Origin: an uncultured Prevotella sp.
GTDB lineage: Bacteria; Bacteroidota; Bacteroidia; Bacteroidales; Bacteroidaceae
Direction of reading: 5' to 3'
Assembly: GCA_900322175.1 (NCBI GenBank)
Contig: ONYZ01000003.1
Coordinates: 1 to 64,000 of the forward strand
DNA: 64,000 nucleotides
Part shown: positions 51,913-61,826 of the stretch, in pieces
How the letters are laid out: each line of letters begins with the position of its first letter
Numbering within the stretch: the first letter of the stretch is position 1
Made by a program: the position numbers and the translations under genes
Notes under the pieces: generated by a model
Database searches by the model: none
Seen by the model: only the letters and a program-made list of their open reading frames with translations
Told to the model about the DNA's origin: nothing

Positions 51913-54735
51913 ATGGATAGTGAAAGTTTTTTAACCCGGTTCCGGAAATCGGGGAGTGCTACCTTGGGGAATGTGAGAGCAACAGGCGGGAGAGTGAAAG
52001 TGCTCTTCCGACTCGACTTCAACGATGAAAATGGAGCTGAGATGACTGTTGTTGACACGAATGGTGAGGCACTGCTCACGCTGCCTGACTATAGGTTGTA
52101 TCAGGGTAGTACATTCAATGTGCTGCGTATTCTCGACGATATCAAGTCAGCGGAGTCATTCTCAATGAGTTGGGGCGGTAGCGACAAGCGCTTTGAACTA
52201 CGCAGCCATCCTGCTCTGTTGTTCGCCCTGCTACGCTGCGACCAGTTGGTAGACGACCAGATGCGCCCCATTACGGTAAGCGATGAGCAGGCCGAGGTGG
52301 TGCTATGCTTGGAAGAGGAAGTTAAGAATGCTAAAGAGGGACTCATCACGCCCAAAGTGATGGCCCGTGTGGGTGACCGCCCGCTGCAGAAATTCCGTCT
52401 GTTGAGCGACGTATTTGCACTCGTCGGCACCACCATACACCCCATTGCATCGCTTGGCAGCAACTACCTGCGTATAACCTTCTTCGAAGAGCCGTTTCCT
52501 AAGAGTTTGTTGGAGCAATACCTCTCCGTGTTCTATTCTTACATAGATAACGCATCGCTGCAATACGAGGACTATTCGCTGGAAAGGAGTCTACAGCCTA
52601 TCAGCACTATTCCTACGCTTATCATTGAGAAGGTGGATTCCGACATGGCGCTCTACTTGCGGCTCACACACTCGTTGGACGGCGTGAGTGCCGACTTTGT
52701 GCGCGACTTTGACTTGACGTGGCATGCTCAGATATCGATGGAGAAACAGGTTGTGTTGCGCCGCATCCTGAACATGGACGAGCAGGAGGAGCAGGAGCGT
52801 TTGCGCAAAACCATCCTCAGTTATGCTCCTGACCGCAAGGCCGCTAAGGAAGTATGGCAGAGTGGCGGTGAGTATATCGTTCCACAGGAGACGGCAGGCC
52901 TGTTCTTGCTGAAAGCCCTGCCCGAACTGGTGCAGCGCTATCAAGTGCTGGGTGCCGAGCGTCTGCGAGAATACAAGGTAAAGGCTGTGCAGCCTAAGGT
53001 GAAGTTGTCGCTGAGCAGTGGCGTCGACTTTTTGGAAGGTACGGCCACGGTAAGTCTGGACGGTGAGGAATTCTCGCTGCGCAAGTTCTTGCAGCAGTAT
53101 GCCAAGCAGCGCTATGTCACATTGTCGGATGGCAATCGTGCCCTCATTGATGAGGGGTATGTAAAGCGGCTTGAACGTATCTTCAAAAAGGCTGAGAAGA
53201 GTTCATCGGAGAAGGTTCGCGTGTCGTTCTTCGACCTGCCAGACATCGAGAACCTGCTACAGGAGAAACTTGAAGGTGAGACTTTCCGACACTATCGCAG
53301 TTTCTACGAGGGTTTCAACAAACTGGCCGCTCAGAAAATGAAATACGACGGTGTGAAGGCCAAACTGCGCAATTATCAGAAGGAGGGCGTGAAGTGGTTG
53401 AATTACTTGTATGAGAACAGTATGGGTGGCTGTCTGGCCGATGATATGGGACTGGGTAAGACGCTCCAGACCATTACCATGTTGACAAAGGTGTATTTGA
53501 AGGGAGTTAAGAACCCTTCGCTAATAGTCATGCCACGGTCGCTGCTTTTCAACTGGCAGGACGAGCTGCAGAAGTTTGCTCCGCAACTCACCTATTATAT
53601 ATATTACGGCCAACAACGCGACCTGAAGGAGGCCATGCGTCACCAGTTGGTGCTGACAACCTACGCCTTGGTACGCAACGATATTGAAACTTTCAGGCAG
53701 CAACAGTTCCATTACATTGTGCTTGACGAGAGCCAGAACATAAAAAACCTCACGTCGCAGGTGACACAGGCTGTGATGTTATTAACAGGTGAACACCGTC
53801 TGGCACTGAGTGGTACTCCGATAGAGAACAACCTGACAGAACTGTATTCGCTGTACCGTTTTCTTAACCCCGCCATGTTTGGAACGCTCGACGAGTTCAA
53901 TAAACAATATGCATATCCCATCCAGCGTGATGGCGACAAGGAGTTGACGAAGAGCCTGCGTCGCAGAATATTCCCCTTCATGCTGCGCCGCCTTAAGAAA
54001 GATGTGCTGAAGGAACTGCCTGACCGTATGGAGCAGACACTCTATGTCGAGATGGACGACGACCACAAAAGGTTCTATGAACAGCGTCGGCAGTACTACC
54101 AGACACTAGTGGGCAACAGCATTGCCCAACAGGGACTGGAGAAATCGCAGATGGTGATGTTTCAGGCGCTCAGCGAACTGCGCCGTATCGCCTCCGTTCC
54201 TGAGAGCCTGAGTGACGGCAGCATATCTTCGCCGAAGATCCCGTTACTGACGGAACAGGTGGAGGAATTGGTAGCAAGCGGTCACAAGGTGGTTATCTTC
54301 TTCAACTTTATTGCCGGCATCGAACTTGTGGGTGAGCGGCTTACGGAGATGGGCATCGATTATACCACCATGACCGGCTCAACCAGAGACCGTCGGGCTG
54401 TCGTAGAGCGATTCCAGAACGACCCTGGCTGTCGTGCGCTACTGATGACGCTAAAAACGGGTGGCGTGGGACTGAACCTGACGGTGGCCGACACTGTGTA
54501 TATCGTTGAACCTTGGTGGAACAAGGCTGCTGAGGAGCAAGCCATCAACCGTCTACACCGTATCGGTCAGAAGGCCAAGGTGATGAGTTATGCTCTCATC
54601 ACTCGTGACACTATAGAAGAGAAAATCCGTCAGCTTCAACAACAGAAACAAGACTTGGCAGACAGTCTCATCACAGGCGATGCTGCCATGACCAAACGAC
54701 TGACAGAGGAGGATATCAAATACATACTTGGATAA
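51913..54735 (+). CDS. SNF2-family DNA-dependent ATPase (Swi2/Snf2 helicase-like), protein 1
   Basis: 940 residues. About 480 N-terminal residues form an uncharacterised region; the C-terminal half is a full SNF2 motor. Walker A is DDMGLGKTLQT (about 508), and the Walker B box reads LDESQ (about 604) instead of the usual DEAH/DEGH. SGTPIENNLTELYSL is motif III, MLRRLKKDVLKELP is the SNF2 brace, and KTGGVGLNLTVADTVYIVEPWW with INRLHRIGQ are motifs V-VI. These enzymes translocate on duplex DNA and remodel protein-DNA complexes; the bacterial RapA and HepA types are relatives. Followed directly by an overlapping gene, so the two are coupled. Confidence 0.92.
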   Translation: MDSESFLTRFRKSGSATLGNVRATGGRVKVLFRLDFNDENGAEMTVVDTNGEALLTLPDYRLYQGSTFNVLRILDDIKSAESFSMSWGGSDKRFELRSHPALLFALLRCDQLVDDQMRPITVSDEQAEVVLCLEEEVKNAKEGLITPKVMARVGDRPLQKFRLLSDVFALVGTTIHPIASLGSNYLRITFFEEPFPKSLLEQYLSVFYSYIDNASLQYEDYSLERSLQPISTIPTLIIEKVDSDMALYLRLTHSLDGVSADFVRDFDLTWHAQISMEKQVVLRRILNMDEQEEQERLRKTILSYAPDRKAAKEVWQSGGEYIVPQETAGLFLLKALPELVQRYQVLGAERLREYKVKAVQPKVKLSLSSGVDFLEGTATVSLDGEEFSLRKFLQQYAKQRYVTLSDGNRALIDEGYVKRLERIFKKAEKSSSEKVRVSFFDLPDIENLLQEKLEGETFRHYRSFYEGFNKLAAQKMKYDGVKAKLRNYQKEGVKWLNYLYENSMGGCLADDMGLGKTLQTITMLTKVYLKGVKNPSLIVMPRSLLFNWQDELQKFAPQLTYYIYYGQQRDLKEAMRHQLVLTTYALVRNDIETFRQQQFHYIVLDESQNIKNLTSQVTQAVMLLTGEHRLALSGTPIENNLTELYSLYRFLNPAMFGTLDEFNKQYAYPIQRDGDKELTKSLRRRIFPFMLRRLKKDVLKELPDRMEQTLYVEMDDDHKRFYEQRRQYYQTLVGNSIAQQGLEKSQMVMFQALSELRRIASVPESLSDGSISSPKIPLLTEQVEELVASGHKVVIFFNFIAGIELVGERLTEMGIDYTTMTGSTRDRRAVVERFQNDPGCRALLMTLKTGGVGLNLTVADTVYIVEPWWNKAAEEQAINRLHRIGQKAKVMSYALITRDTIEEKIRQLQQQKQDLADSLITGDAAMTKRLTEEDIKYILG

Positions 54736-56668
54736 GACGATGGGATACAAGAAAGGACAAAAATACAGGAAGGAGCCAATACAGACAGAGCTCTTTGACA
54801 CAGAACTCACCGAAGAGGAGAAGAAAAATGCCGTCATCATCTACGAACCTGATGCGAAGCATCTCAAGGAGGTCACCGACGACCTAATGTACAATTACAA
54901 TAAGGACGATATATACAAACAGGCACAGGTGTTCCACCCTATGCTGAAGGATAAAATCATGCTTATACAGAAAGCTGATGGTCGACAAGTGCCTGCTAAT
55001 GACATGCTGCCGTTGTTCTCAATGTCCAGCAACAAGGAGTCGATGACACGCGCACTGGCCTACATACTCAGCGACTCGCGCAACCTAAAGCCGTATGTCG
55101 ATTCGCTAAGCGAGGAGATGCGCGAGCTATGGCGACACCTCTTGATACATATATGGTGCAGCGAGGAGACGGCCAAGAACATATTGAACACCACCGATGA
55201 ACTGTTCAACAAGCCTCGCTATTCGTACTACTCCAGCGATGTGAGATGGAACAAGCGCAGATTCGACTTCTTCAACCTGTCGCGCAGCCTGTCGGCCAAT
55301 AAAGAACGATGGGGTTACCGCAGCGACCAATTCTTTATCCGCATAAAAAGTTATGTGCAGGGATTGTTCTTCCCGATCTTTTTTCCTGAGACAGTCGGCA
55401 ATCCATGCATAGAAGAACTGCCAGACGGCATGCTCACACCTTTTAACTTCGAGCAGGAGAGCTTTGTCAAATATACCCTGCTCTCCAGTCTGCTCCAGAC
55501 AGACAAGGTGGGCATGACGGCGAAAGGCGTGTCGCAGGCTGACATTAAGCGCGCAGCAAAGCAGTTGGGCATGACAGAATTCTTCGACGGCTCAGAGCCA
55601 ATGCAGGCCAGCATGCGAGCCAACTTCTATATTGCTCCGTTGGCACTCACAAATTTTTTCTTTGGAAAGAAAAGTAAGCATGCTGGTGACTATGTCGAAA
55701 ATCTGCGCACGCTGATCAGCAATCTCAGCAGATTAAGTCATTATCTGCCTTCGCTCCTGCTGCCACATATCAAGGGACTGCGCAAGGCGATGACCGACAA
55801 TAGCCACATAGCCGACCTTTGTGAATTCATGCTTGAATGGCTGAAGTTAGAACCTGAAAAGTGGACTCCCGTAGAGGCCATCCTCATCAAGATGTATGTG
55901 GGCAATGTAGGTAATGACTACCAGCAGAGTTGCGCCCTTGTATTCCCGCACTCAGAGCAGAATGCCAGCACAGAACTTGTCAACGACTTTAGCGGCAAGA
56001 CGTTTGCTGTCGACAGATTCGTTACCGAATTCGGCCTTGTTACCATGCAGTCTTTTGCCTTCATGTTGTGTAGCTTGGGCATGGCGGAGCTGACTCTTAC
56101 GTCCGAGACTTCCAGCCTCTCACCATTCTCACGGGCCGGATACATCCGTCTGACGCCATTAGGCCGTTACGTTCTGGGTGTTACCGATGATTACGAAGCG
56201 CCTAAACAGGAACATACAGCCTATTTCGAACTTGACCCAGACAGGCTGATTATCCGCTCGTTAGTGGAGCCGAACCCATACGCCCAGCTGTTGCTCGATA
56301 CCTCGACGGCTATCTCACGCAACAGGTTTGAGACATCGGCAGAAAGTTTCCTTGCCCACTGCCAGACGCAAAGCGACGTTGAAGAGAAGATAGGCATCTT
56401 CAAACAGTTCGTCAGTAAGAAGCTGCCACCGCTTTGGAAACAGTTCTTCGATTCGCTTCTGATGCATTGCAATCCACTGCGTATCGAAAAGACAAAATAT
56501 CAGCAATATCGTATCGACCCCAAGAACACAGAACTTATTCAACTATTAACCACCAACCCGAAACTGCGTCAGATGACAATACGGGCTGAGGGTTATCTGC
56601 TGTTGGTAGAGAACGACAACCTGAAGAAATTTACCGATGAACTCAAGAAGCACGGTTATTTGTTGTAA
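54728..56668 (+). CDS. Conserved protein of unknown function, partner of the SNF2 ATPase
   Basis: 646 residues, soluble, mostly helical by composition. An alternative start ATG at 54740 would remove four residues and the 8-base overlap with the SNF2 stop. The beginning (YKKGQKYRKEPIQTELFD) is charged. A part near residues 420-490 (VTEFGLVTMQSFAFMLCSLGMAELTL, given by its ends VTEFGLVTMQSF and CSLGMAELTL, then YIRLTPLGRYVLG) reads like a winged-helix module. No catalytic motif is seen. The overlap suggests a stoichiometric partner of the upstream motor, for example a DNA- or substrate-recognition subunit; this is inferred from context only. Confidence 0.7.
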   Translation: MDKTMGYKKGQKYRKEPIQTELFDTELTEEEKKNAVIIYEPDAKHLKEVTDDLMYNYNKDDIYKQAQVFHPMLKDKIMLIQKADGRQVPANDMLPLFSMSSNKESMTRALAYILSDSRNLKPYVDSLSEEMRELWRHLLIHIWCSEETAKNILNTTDELFNKPRYSYYSSDVRWNKRRFDFFNLSRSLSANKERWGYRSDQFFIRIKSYVQGLFFPIFFPETVGNPCIEELPDGMLTPFNFEQESFVKYTLLSSLLQTDKVGMTAKGVSQADIKRAAKQLGMTEFFDGSEPMQASMRANFYIAPLALTNFFFGKKSKHAGDYVENLRTLISNLSRLSHYLPSLLLPHIKGLRKAMTDNSHIADLCEFMLEWLKLEPEKWTPVEAILIKMYVGNVGNDYQQSCALVFPHSEQNASTELVNDFSGKTFAVDRFVTEFGLVTMQSFAFMLCSLGMAELTLTSETSSLSPFSRAGYIRLTPLGRYVLGVTDDYEAPKQEHTAYFELDPDRLIIRSLVEPNPYAQLLLDTSTAISRNRFETSAESFLAHCQTQSDVEEKIGIFKQFVSKKLPPLWKQFFDSLLMHCNPLRIEKTKYQQYRIDPKNTELIQLLTTNPKLRQMTIRAEGYLLLVENDNLKKFTDELKKHGYLL

Positions 56669-56686
56669 TAACTTTATTAAGAATAT

Positions 56687-57799
56687 ATGGCAATGAAAAA
56701 TGTTATCGTAGCTATTGATTCGTTTAAGGGTTGTCTGACGTCAGTTGAGGCTAATCAGGCGGCTAGTGAGGGTGTCCTTCTGGGGATGCCTGATGCGGAG
56801 GTGGTACAGGTGCCTGTGAGCGATGGTGGCGAGGGTTGGTTGGAATCATGGGGACAGGTTCATGATTCTGGCCAGAATCAAGCAATCTGCCCCCATGATT
56901 CCAAGTTGGTGGAAGTCAACGTGAAGGACCCGCTGATGCGAACTATCGTGGCGCAGTATCTTATGAAGGGCGATACTGCTGTGATAGAAATCGCCAAGGC
57001 TAGCGGATTGACGCTGCTTTCGAAAGAAGAGCGCAATCCGATGGTGGCGACGAGTTACGGTACAGGCCAGTTGGTGGTGGATGCTGTACGAAAAGGTTGC
57101 AAGCGTATCATAGTAGGACTGGGTGGAAGTGCCACCAGCGACTGCGGTATAGGCATGCTAAGGGCTATTATCGATAGTTTTGCTAAACAAGGATCGTGGG
57201 ACGATGTGCACCAACTGGATGATGTGCGCTTCACGATAGCGACAGATGTCACCAATCCGCTTTGTGGTGAGAATGGCGCGGCACATGTTTTTGCGCCTCA
57301 AAAGGGTGCTTCGTCCGATGATGTTCTTGCCCTTGATGCTCGCGCCAAACGTTTTGCGGAGGCATCAGCCAAGCATTTGGGTCGTGACTGTCAAAACATG
57401 CCAGGTGCAGGTGCTGCAGGCGGTTTGGGCTACGCTTTCCTGCAATACATGAATGCGGACTGTCGCTCAGGTATCGATCTCCTGCTGGACACCATACATT
57501 TTGATGACCAGCTACAGGATGCAGACCTTGTAATCACAGGTGAAGGCTCTGCAGACCGCCAGACTCTCATGGGCAAGTTACCCTTTGGAATCTTGCAACG
57601 AGCAAAAAAGCATAATGTCCCCGTCATGCTAATAGGCGGACGCATAGCCGACGAACAACTCCTCCTCGATGCCGGCTTCTCCCATGTCTCTTGCATTAAC
57701 CCTTCCAACTTACCCCTAGAAATCGCCATGCAACCCGCAACAGCGGAAGAGAATATCAGGCTTTGTATTAAAAAACAATTGAATCATTGTCACAATTAA
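56687..57799 (+). CDS. Glycerate kinase carrying an in-frame palindromic insert
   Basis: 370 residues of the GlxK/GarK-type glycerate kinase family, which phosphorylates D-glycerate to 2-phosphoglycerate. Motifs: VIVAIDSFKGCLTSVEA at the start, PVSDGGEGW, IVGLGGSATSDCGIGML, NMPGAGAAGGLGYAF and VITGEGSADRQTLMGK. Directly after PVSDGGEGW the frame passes through a ~65-base palindrome (56840-56904) that adds about 20 residues (ESWGQVHDSGQNQA...HDS) before the family resumes at LVEVNVKDPLMR. The insert sits in a surface segment between conserved motifs, so activity may survive. A second possible start is six bases downstream. The 3' ends of this gene and the next overlap by four bases (convergent). 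Confidence 0.9.
   Translation: MAMKNVIVAIDSFKGCLTSVEANQAASEGVLLGMPDAEVVQVPVSDGGEGWLESWGQVHDSGQNQAICPHDSKLVEVNVKDPLMRTIVAQYLMKGDTAVIEIAKASGLTLLSKEERNPMVATSYGTGQLVVDAVRKGCKRIIVGLGGSATSDCGIGMLRAIIDSFAKQGSWDDVHQLDDVRFTIATDVTNPLCGENGAAHVFAPQKGASSDDVLALDARAKRFAEASAKHLGRDCQNMPGAGAAGGLGYAFLQYMNADCRSGIDLLLDTIHFDDQLQDADLVITGEGSADRQTLMGKLPFGILQRAKKHNVPVMLIGGRIADEQLLLDAGFSHVSCINPSNLPLEIAMQPATAEENIRLCIKKQLNHCHN
56840..56904. repeat. 65-bp palindromic element inserted in frame in the glycerate kinase gene (copy 2)
   Basis: Perfect 14-bp outer arms TTGGAATCATGGGG (56840-56853) and CCCCATGATTCCAA (56891-56904), partial pairing further in, and an 18-base inner palindrome TGATTCTGGCCAGAATCA (56863-56880). Same family as 27704-27770. 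Confidence 0.9.
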
Positions 57800-60700
57800 G
57801 AATCCTTGTCAATCATAGCTAAGAGATCCTTACTGGTCAGCTTGTGGCTTTCGTTGGTGCCTTCGAGCATGGCGTCGGCAAGGTTGCGCTTAGTCTGGTG
57901 CAGACGCAGGATCTTCTCCTCGATAGTGTGCTGAGAGATGAGATGATAGACGGTGACGTTTTGCCGCTGTCCGATGCGGTAGGCACGGTCGGTGGCCTGT
58001 TGTTCGATAGCGGGGTTCCACCAAGGGTCGAGGTGGATGACATAGTTGGCGCCCGTCAGATTCAACCCCAGTCCACCAGCCTTCAGACTAATTAGGAAAA
58101 TAGGACAGGCACCGTGCTGGAACTGCTGCACCAGTTGGTCGCGCTGACGCACGGGTACTGAGCCATCCAAGTAGAGATAGGGTTGCTTCTGCTTGTCGAG
58201 TTGCTGGCGCACCATCGCCAGAAAAGAAGTAAACTGGCTGAACACCAGTACGGCATTGCCGCCATCGACGATTTCCTGTAGGAGATCGCTCAGGGCGGTG
58301 AGTTTCGAACACTCCCCTTTCCAGTTCTTTTCCACCAACTCTGCCGAACAAGCCGCCTGACGCAGACGGGTAATCTCTGCTAACGTATTTACACTGACAC
58401 CAGAGGACGATCGTTCATCTTCCAACAATTGTTTGGCCCTGCGGCGTATTACCTCGTAGACGGCCAGTTCGTCGTCGCTGAGCTCAACGGGAATGTTAAT
58501 TTCCGTCTTGTCGGGCAGTTCCTCAATGACCTCCTGCTTAGTACGGCGCAACATGAAAGGACTGACAATGCGCTTCAGCTGTCGCGAGCGTTCTTTATTA
58601 TCTTGCTGTTCAATGGGTACGATGTATTTCTGTCGGAACTGCTCATGACTGCCCAGTAATCCAGGATTGGCAAACTGGAAGAGGTTCCACAATTCGCCCA
58701 GGTGATTCTGCACGGGTGTACCCGTCAGGATGATGCGGTGGGTTGCCTGCAGTTTCATCACCACTGCCGACGTCTTGGTTTGTCGGTTCTTGATGACGTG
58801 GGCTTCGTCAAGACATACCGTGTTCCATTGTTTACCACAGAGCACCTCGTCTTCTGTGACGAACAGACCGTAGGTGGTCAGGATGACATCGCCTGCTGCC
58901 GCCTGCTCAACCAGGGCTTTGCGGTCGGTGGCTGTGTTGAACACCTCGACATGCAGAGACGGGGCAAAGCGCTGCAACTCTCGCTGCCAGTTAAGCACCA
59001 CAGAGGCTGGTGCTGCTACGAGGGCTGGTCCTTGGTTGGCAGTGTGAAGTATGAAGGCGATGGTCTGTACGGTCTTGCCTAGTCCCATGTCATCGGCCAG
59101 ACAGACGCCGGCTCCCCATCCCGTCATACGGGCAATCCACTGGTAACCGTCAGTCTGATAGTCACGCAGTTCGGCCTTCAGCGTCTTAGGCATATCGGGC
59201 TGCTGGGCCATGCTCTGCTTGATTTTCTTTTGCAGTTGGTCTATGCGCTTATCGTGTTTGATTTCCAGTTCACCACTGAGCGCACTGCCTAACAGCGAGG
59301 CATGGAACTCTGAGATTTGCAGATGCCCGCGGTTACTGACTGTCAGACTTTCCAAACGTGCCAACTGCTTTCGTAACTTGTCGCTGAGTGCTAAGAAATC
59401 TGTGTCGTTAAGACGGATAAAGCCGCCCCGCGGACTCTCGGCAACCAACTGTAGCAACTGCCCGACTGTGAGTACGGTCTCGTCGTCGATGGGAATCTCG
59501 CCTTCCACCTCAAACCATCCGCTCTTCGAACGTAACGAGATATTCCATGCGCCAGGCTGCGCCGCTTTGAGGTTTAGTTGCCCACCCTCAGGCCATTCCA
59601 TATAGAAGTGTTCTGCCTGCTGGCGCACGAAGTCCATCAGCATCAGCAACCCTTCGGCATTCATGTCTATGGCTGTCCTGTCTGTAAACAGTTCGTCAGC
59701 GTCGAGCTCTGTCAGGTCGTTATCAGCGATGAATGTGCGCAACAGCTCCAAGTTGGCCCGCTCGCCTTTGATGTCGCGTGTCACCTGATAGCGTACACCG
59801 TCCTGCTCGGCTATACAGGGGTTTAATCCCTGCCCAACTTCGAACAGCGTCTTGCCGTCGGCTAACGGGCGTGCCAGACACCATATACTATAATGGCCTG
59901 GCGAACCATCCTGTGGTAAGGCTTGCAGGCAGAGTTGTGGCGTACCGTCGCGATGTTCCAGCGTCGTGCCGCCTTCCACCAAATCACTATGTACCTCCAC
60001 CACGTCGCTCACCTTGGGCAGGAACTCACGTAATTGCTCCTCAGCCTCTAACGGGAAACCGCCGATGGCCAGCAACTTCTGATAATAGGAACGCTGGCGG
60101 TCGGTCATGGTGATAACGGTGTAATGCGTATCGCTGTCCTTGCGATATACCACTGGCACACTTAAGTCGGCACGTCCGATGTTCGACTTCACGCTGAAGG
60201 CCGTCTTTGTTCGTTCAATCATCAGGTACGGCTTTTCTTCATCGATGGTGACAGGCGTGAAGGGTGCACTCGATCCCGTATAGACGCGGTCAGAGCCGAT
60301 GAGATAGGGCAATATCTTTTCCAAGTCCAGGTCGTAATCCCACCGGCCTGCCGTATTTGCTATCTGGCGGTCTGTATCATCCATATATTCGGCACCTTGC
60401 TTGAAGCGCTCTATTGTCATACGCTTGCCTGCTCCCCAGCCACCAGACTGCAAACGGCTCTGTTCACGCGGTTCCACTTTGTCAAAACCACTGATAATAT
60501 AGCTTACTCGTACCTGTCGTTCCTCTTTCTGCTGATTGCCCTCTGTATGAGGCGTCAGTTCCTCAAGCAGCAATTCCCACGGCTGTTTATAGCGGATACG
60601 TGACAACAGCGGTTCGCCGCCGAAGTCGTCGTTCAACTGCTGTTTTTCCTCATCACTCAGCGGCAACCAAGGTGACAGCTCGTGGCGCAACAGGCGTATA

Positions 60701-61824
60701 TTGGGAACGGTCGGAAGATTCTTCGGCCACTCCACGTCGATGTGCAGGAAACGAGCTACCAGTATTGCAAGATACTTGTTGAGCGTAGTTGCCGTACCAA
60801 TCGTCGCTCCAGAAATATAAGCACTGATGCTTTTTTGCGACGGCAATGTGCCATTAGAAAAATATTCGGCCAACCACGCCACAGGCATATACTCACTTTT
60901 CTGCATGAATAAGTCTTTCTTCACCAGTGCCGCCAACTTCCTACCCTCGTCTGGCTTGTAGAAGTAGTAGGACATGACCAGCAGATAATTGTTGAGCACG
61001 TGAGAGAAGAAACCCTTCGTCTGAGAATGTCGTGACTTATTGGATTCGCGAAGAGCTGTAGTCATCATATTGAATGCAGCAGCATAGTCGCCGATATACA
61101 GAGTCTGTGCGCCAGCCAGCAGACAATTGTTAAGTCCCTTGAATTTCGTTTCCTTCTCGCCGTAGTGTCCCTGCTTGAAGAAATCGTAAAGTGCCACACC
61201 AGACAGCAGCTCGCGGGAATGTGTTGTCATCATACGCTTGGCATAAAGACTGGCTATCTGTCCTATGACATTGTTGGGGTCGGCAATGTCGTGCTCCACT
61301 TGGTAAACAAGCGTCTCCTTCACAAAGCGGTGGATGTCCAGCAATTCCTTCATCAGTGGTAGGAAGCGGGCGTCGGAAGCCAGCGGCACCAATATATCGG
61401 CATCGCGTGACGAAATAAACCTGTTGCCCGTTTCTACTGGTTTGCTCTCTATGCAGCATTTCAGCTGGTACAACAGCATCATGGCCTGCGGAGCCTGGTT
61501 TTTCTTGTAAAAATTGTCGAAGTGCTCTAGCCACTGTGGCATTACGTCTAACAAGTAAAGCATGAGGGGAGCAATATGATAGGCATGCAATTGATATTCG
61601 TTACGATAGCTGTAGAAACTCGTTTCATAGAAACTGCGCAGGCTGCTGACCAGTTTCTTCATCTGATTAGTTGTCAAGTCCTCGCCGTGTTGGTAGAGTG
61701 CCTGTATCTGCTCGTCAGTCTTCTGGCCTGTATAGGCTAAGAAGCACAACAGCTTGAGTTGTCCTGCCGTCAGGTCCTTGTATGGTTGGTATAATGCATC
61801 CATGTTTATATGCTTTGTGTACAT
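57796..61824 (-). CDS. SNF2-family DNA-dependent ATPase, protein 2 (large form)
   Basis: About 1342 residues from the ATG at 61824; a TTG at 61830 and an ATG at 61803 (MDALYQPYKDL) are alternatives. The first ~870 residues have no clear motif. The motor follows: Walker A DDMGLGKTVQT (about 910), Walker B LDEAH (about 1006), LTGTPVQNHLGELW, MLRRTKQEVIEELPDKTE, YLDGSVPVRQRDQLV, and LKAGGLGLNLTGANYVIHLD with DRAYRIGQ. Upstream of the motor is a stretch resembling the bacterial SNF2-associated region. It starts next to an HU-like protein gene (stop 61827), pointing to joint expression and to action on DNA-protein complexes. Confidence 0.9.
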   Translation of the reverse strand: MYTKHINMDALYQPYKDLTAGQLKLLCFLAYTGQKTDEQIQALYQHGEDLTTNQMKKLVSSLRSFYETSFYSYRNEYQLHAYHIAPLMLYLLDVMPQWLEHFDNFYKKNQAPQAMMLLYQLKCCIESKPVETGNRFISSRDADILVPLASDARFLPLMKELLDIHRFVKETLVYQVEHDIADPNNVIGQIASLYAKRMMTTHSRELLSGVALYDFFKQGHYGEKETKFKGLNNCLLAGAQTLYIGDYAAAFNMMTTALRESNKSRHSQTKGFFSHVLNNYLLVMSYYFYKPDEGRKLAALVKKDLFMQKSEYMPVAWLAEYFSNGTLPSQKSISAYISGATIGTATTLNKYLAILVARFLHIDVEWPKNLPTVPNIRLLRHELSPWLPLSDEEKQQLNDDFGGEPLLSRIRYKQPWELLLEELTPHTEGNQQKEERQVRVSYIISGFDKVEPREQSRLQSGGWGAGKRMTIERFKQGAEYMDDTDRQIANTAGRWDYDLDLEKILPYLIGSDRVYTGSSAPFTPVTIDEEKPYLMIERTKTAFSVKSNIGRADLSVPVVYRKDSDTHYTVITMTDRQRSYYQKLLAIGGFPLEAEEQLREFLPKVSDVVEVHSDLVEGGTTLEHRDGTPQLCLQALPQDGSPGHYSIWCLARPLADGKTLFEVGQGLNPCIAEQDGVRYQVTRDIKGERANLELLRTFIADNDLTELDADELFTDRTAIDMNAEGLLMLMDFVRQQAEHFYMEWPEGGQLNLKAAQPGAWNISLRSKSGWFEVEGEIPIDDETVLTVGQLLQLVAESPRGGFIRLNDTDFLALSDKLRKQLARLESLTVSNRGHLQISEFHASLLGSALSGELEIKHDKRIDQLQKKIKQSMAQQPDMPKTLKAELRDYQTDGYQWIARMTGWGAGVCLADDMGLGKTVQTIAFILHTANQGPALVAAPASVVLNWQRELQRFAPSLHVEVFNTATDRKALVEQAAAGDVILTTYGLFVTEDEVLCGKQWNTVCLDEAHVIKNRQTKTSAVVMKLQATHRIILTGTPVQNHLGELWNLFQFANPGLLGSHEQFRQKYIVPIEQQDNKERSRQLKRIVSPFMLRRTKQEVIEELPDKTEINIPVELSDDELAVYEVIRRRAKQLLEDERSSSGVSVNTLAEITRLRQAACSAELVEKNWKGECSKLTALSDLLQEIVDGGNAVLVFSQFTSFLAMVRQQLDKQKQPYLYLDGSVPVRQRDQLVQQFQHGACPIFLISLKAGGLGLNLTGANYVIHLDPWWNPAIEQQATDRAYRIGQRQNVTVYHLISQHTIEEKILRLHQTKRNLADAMLEGTNESHKLTSKDLLAMIDKDS

Positions 61825-61826
61825 TT

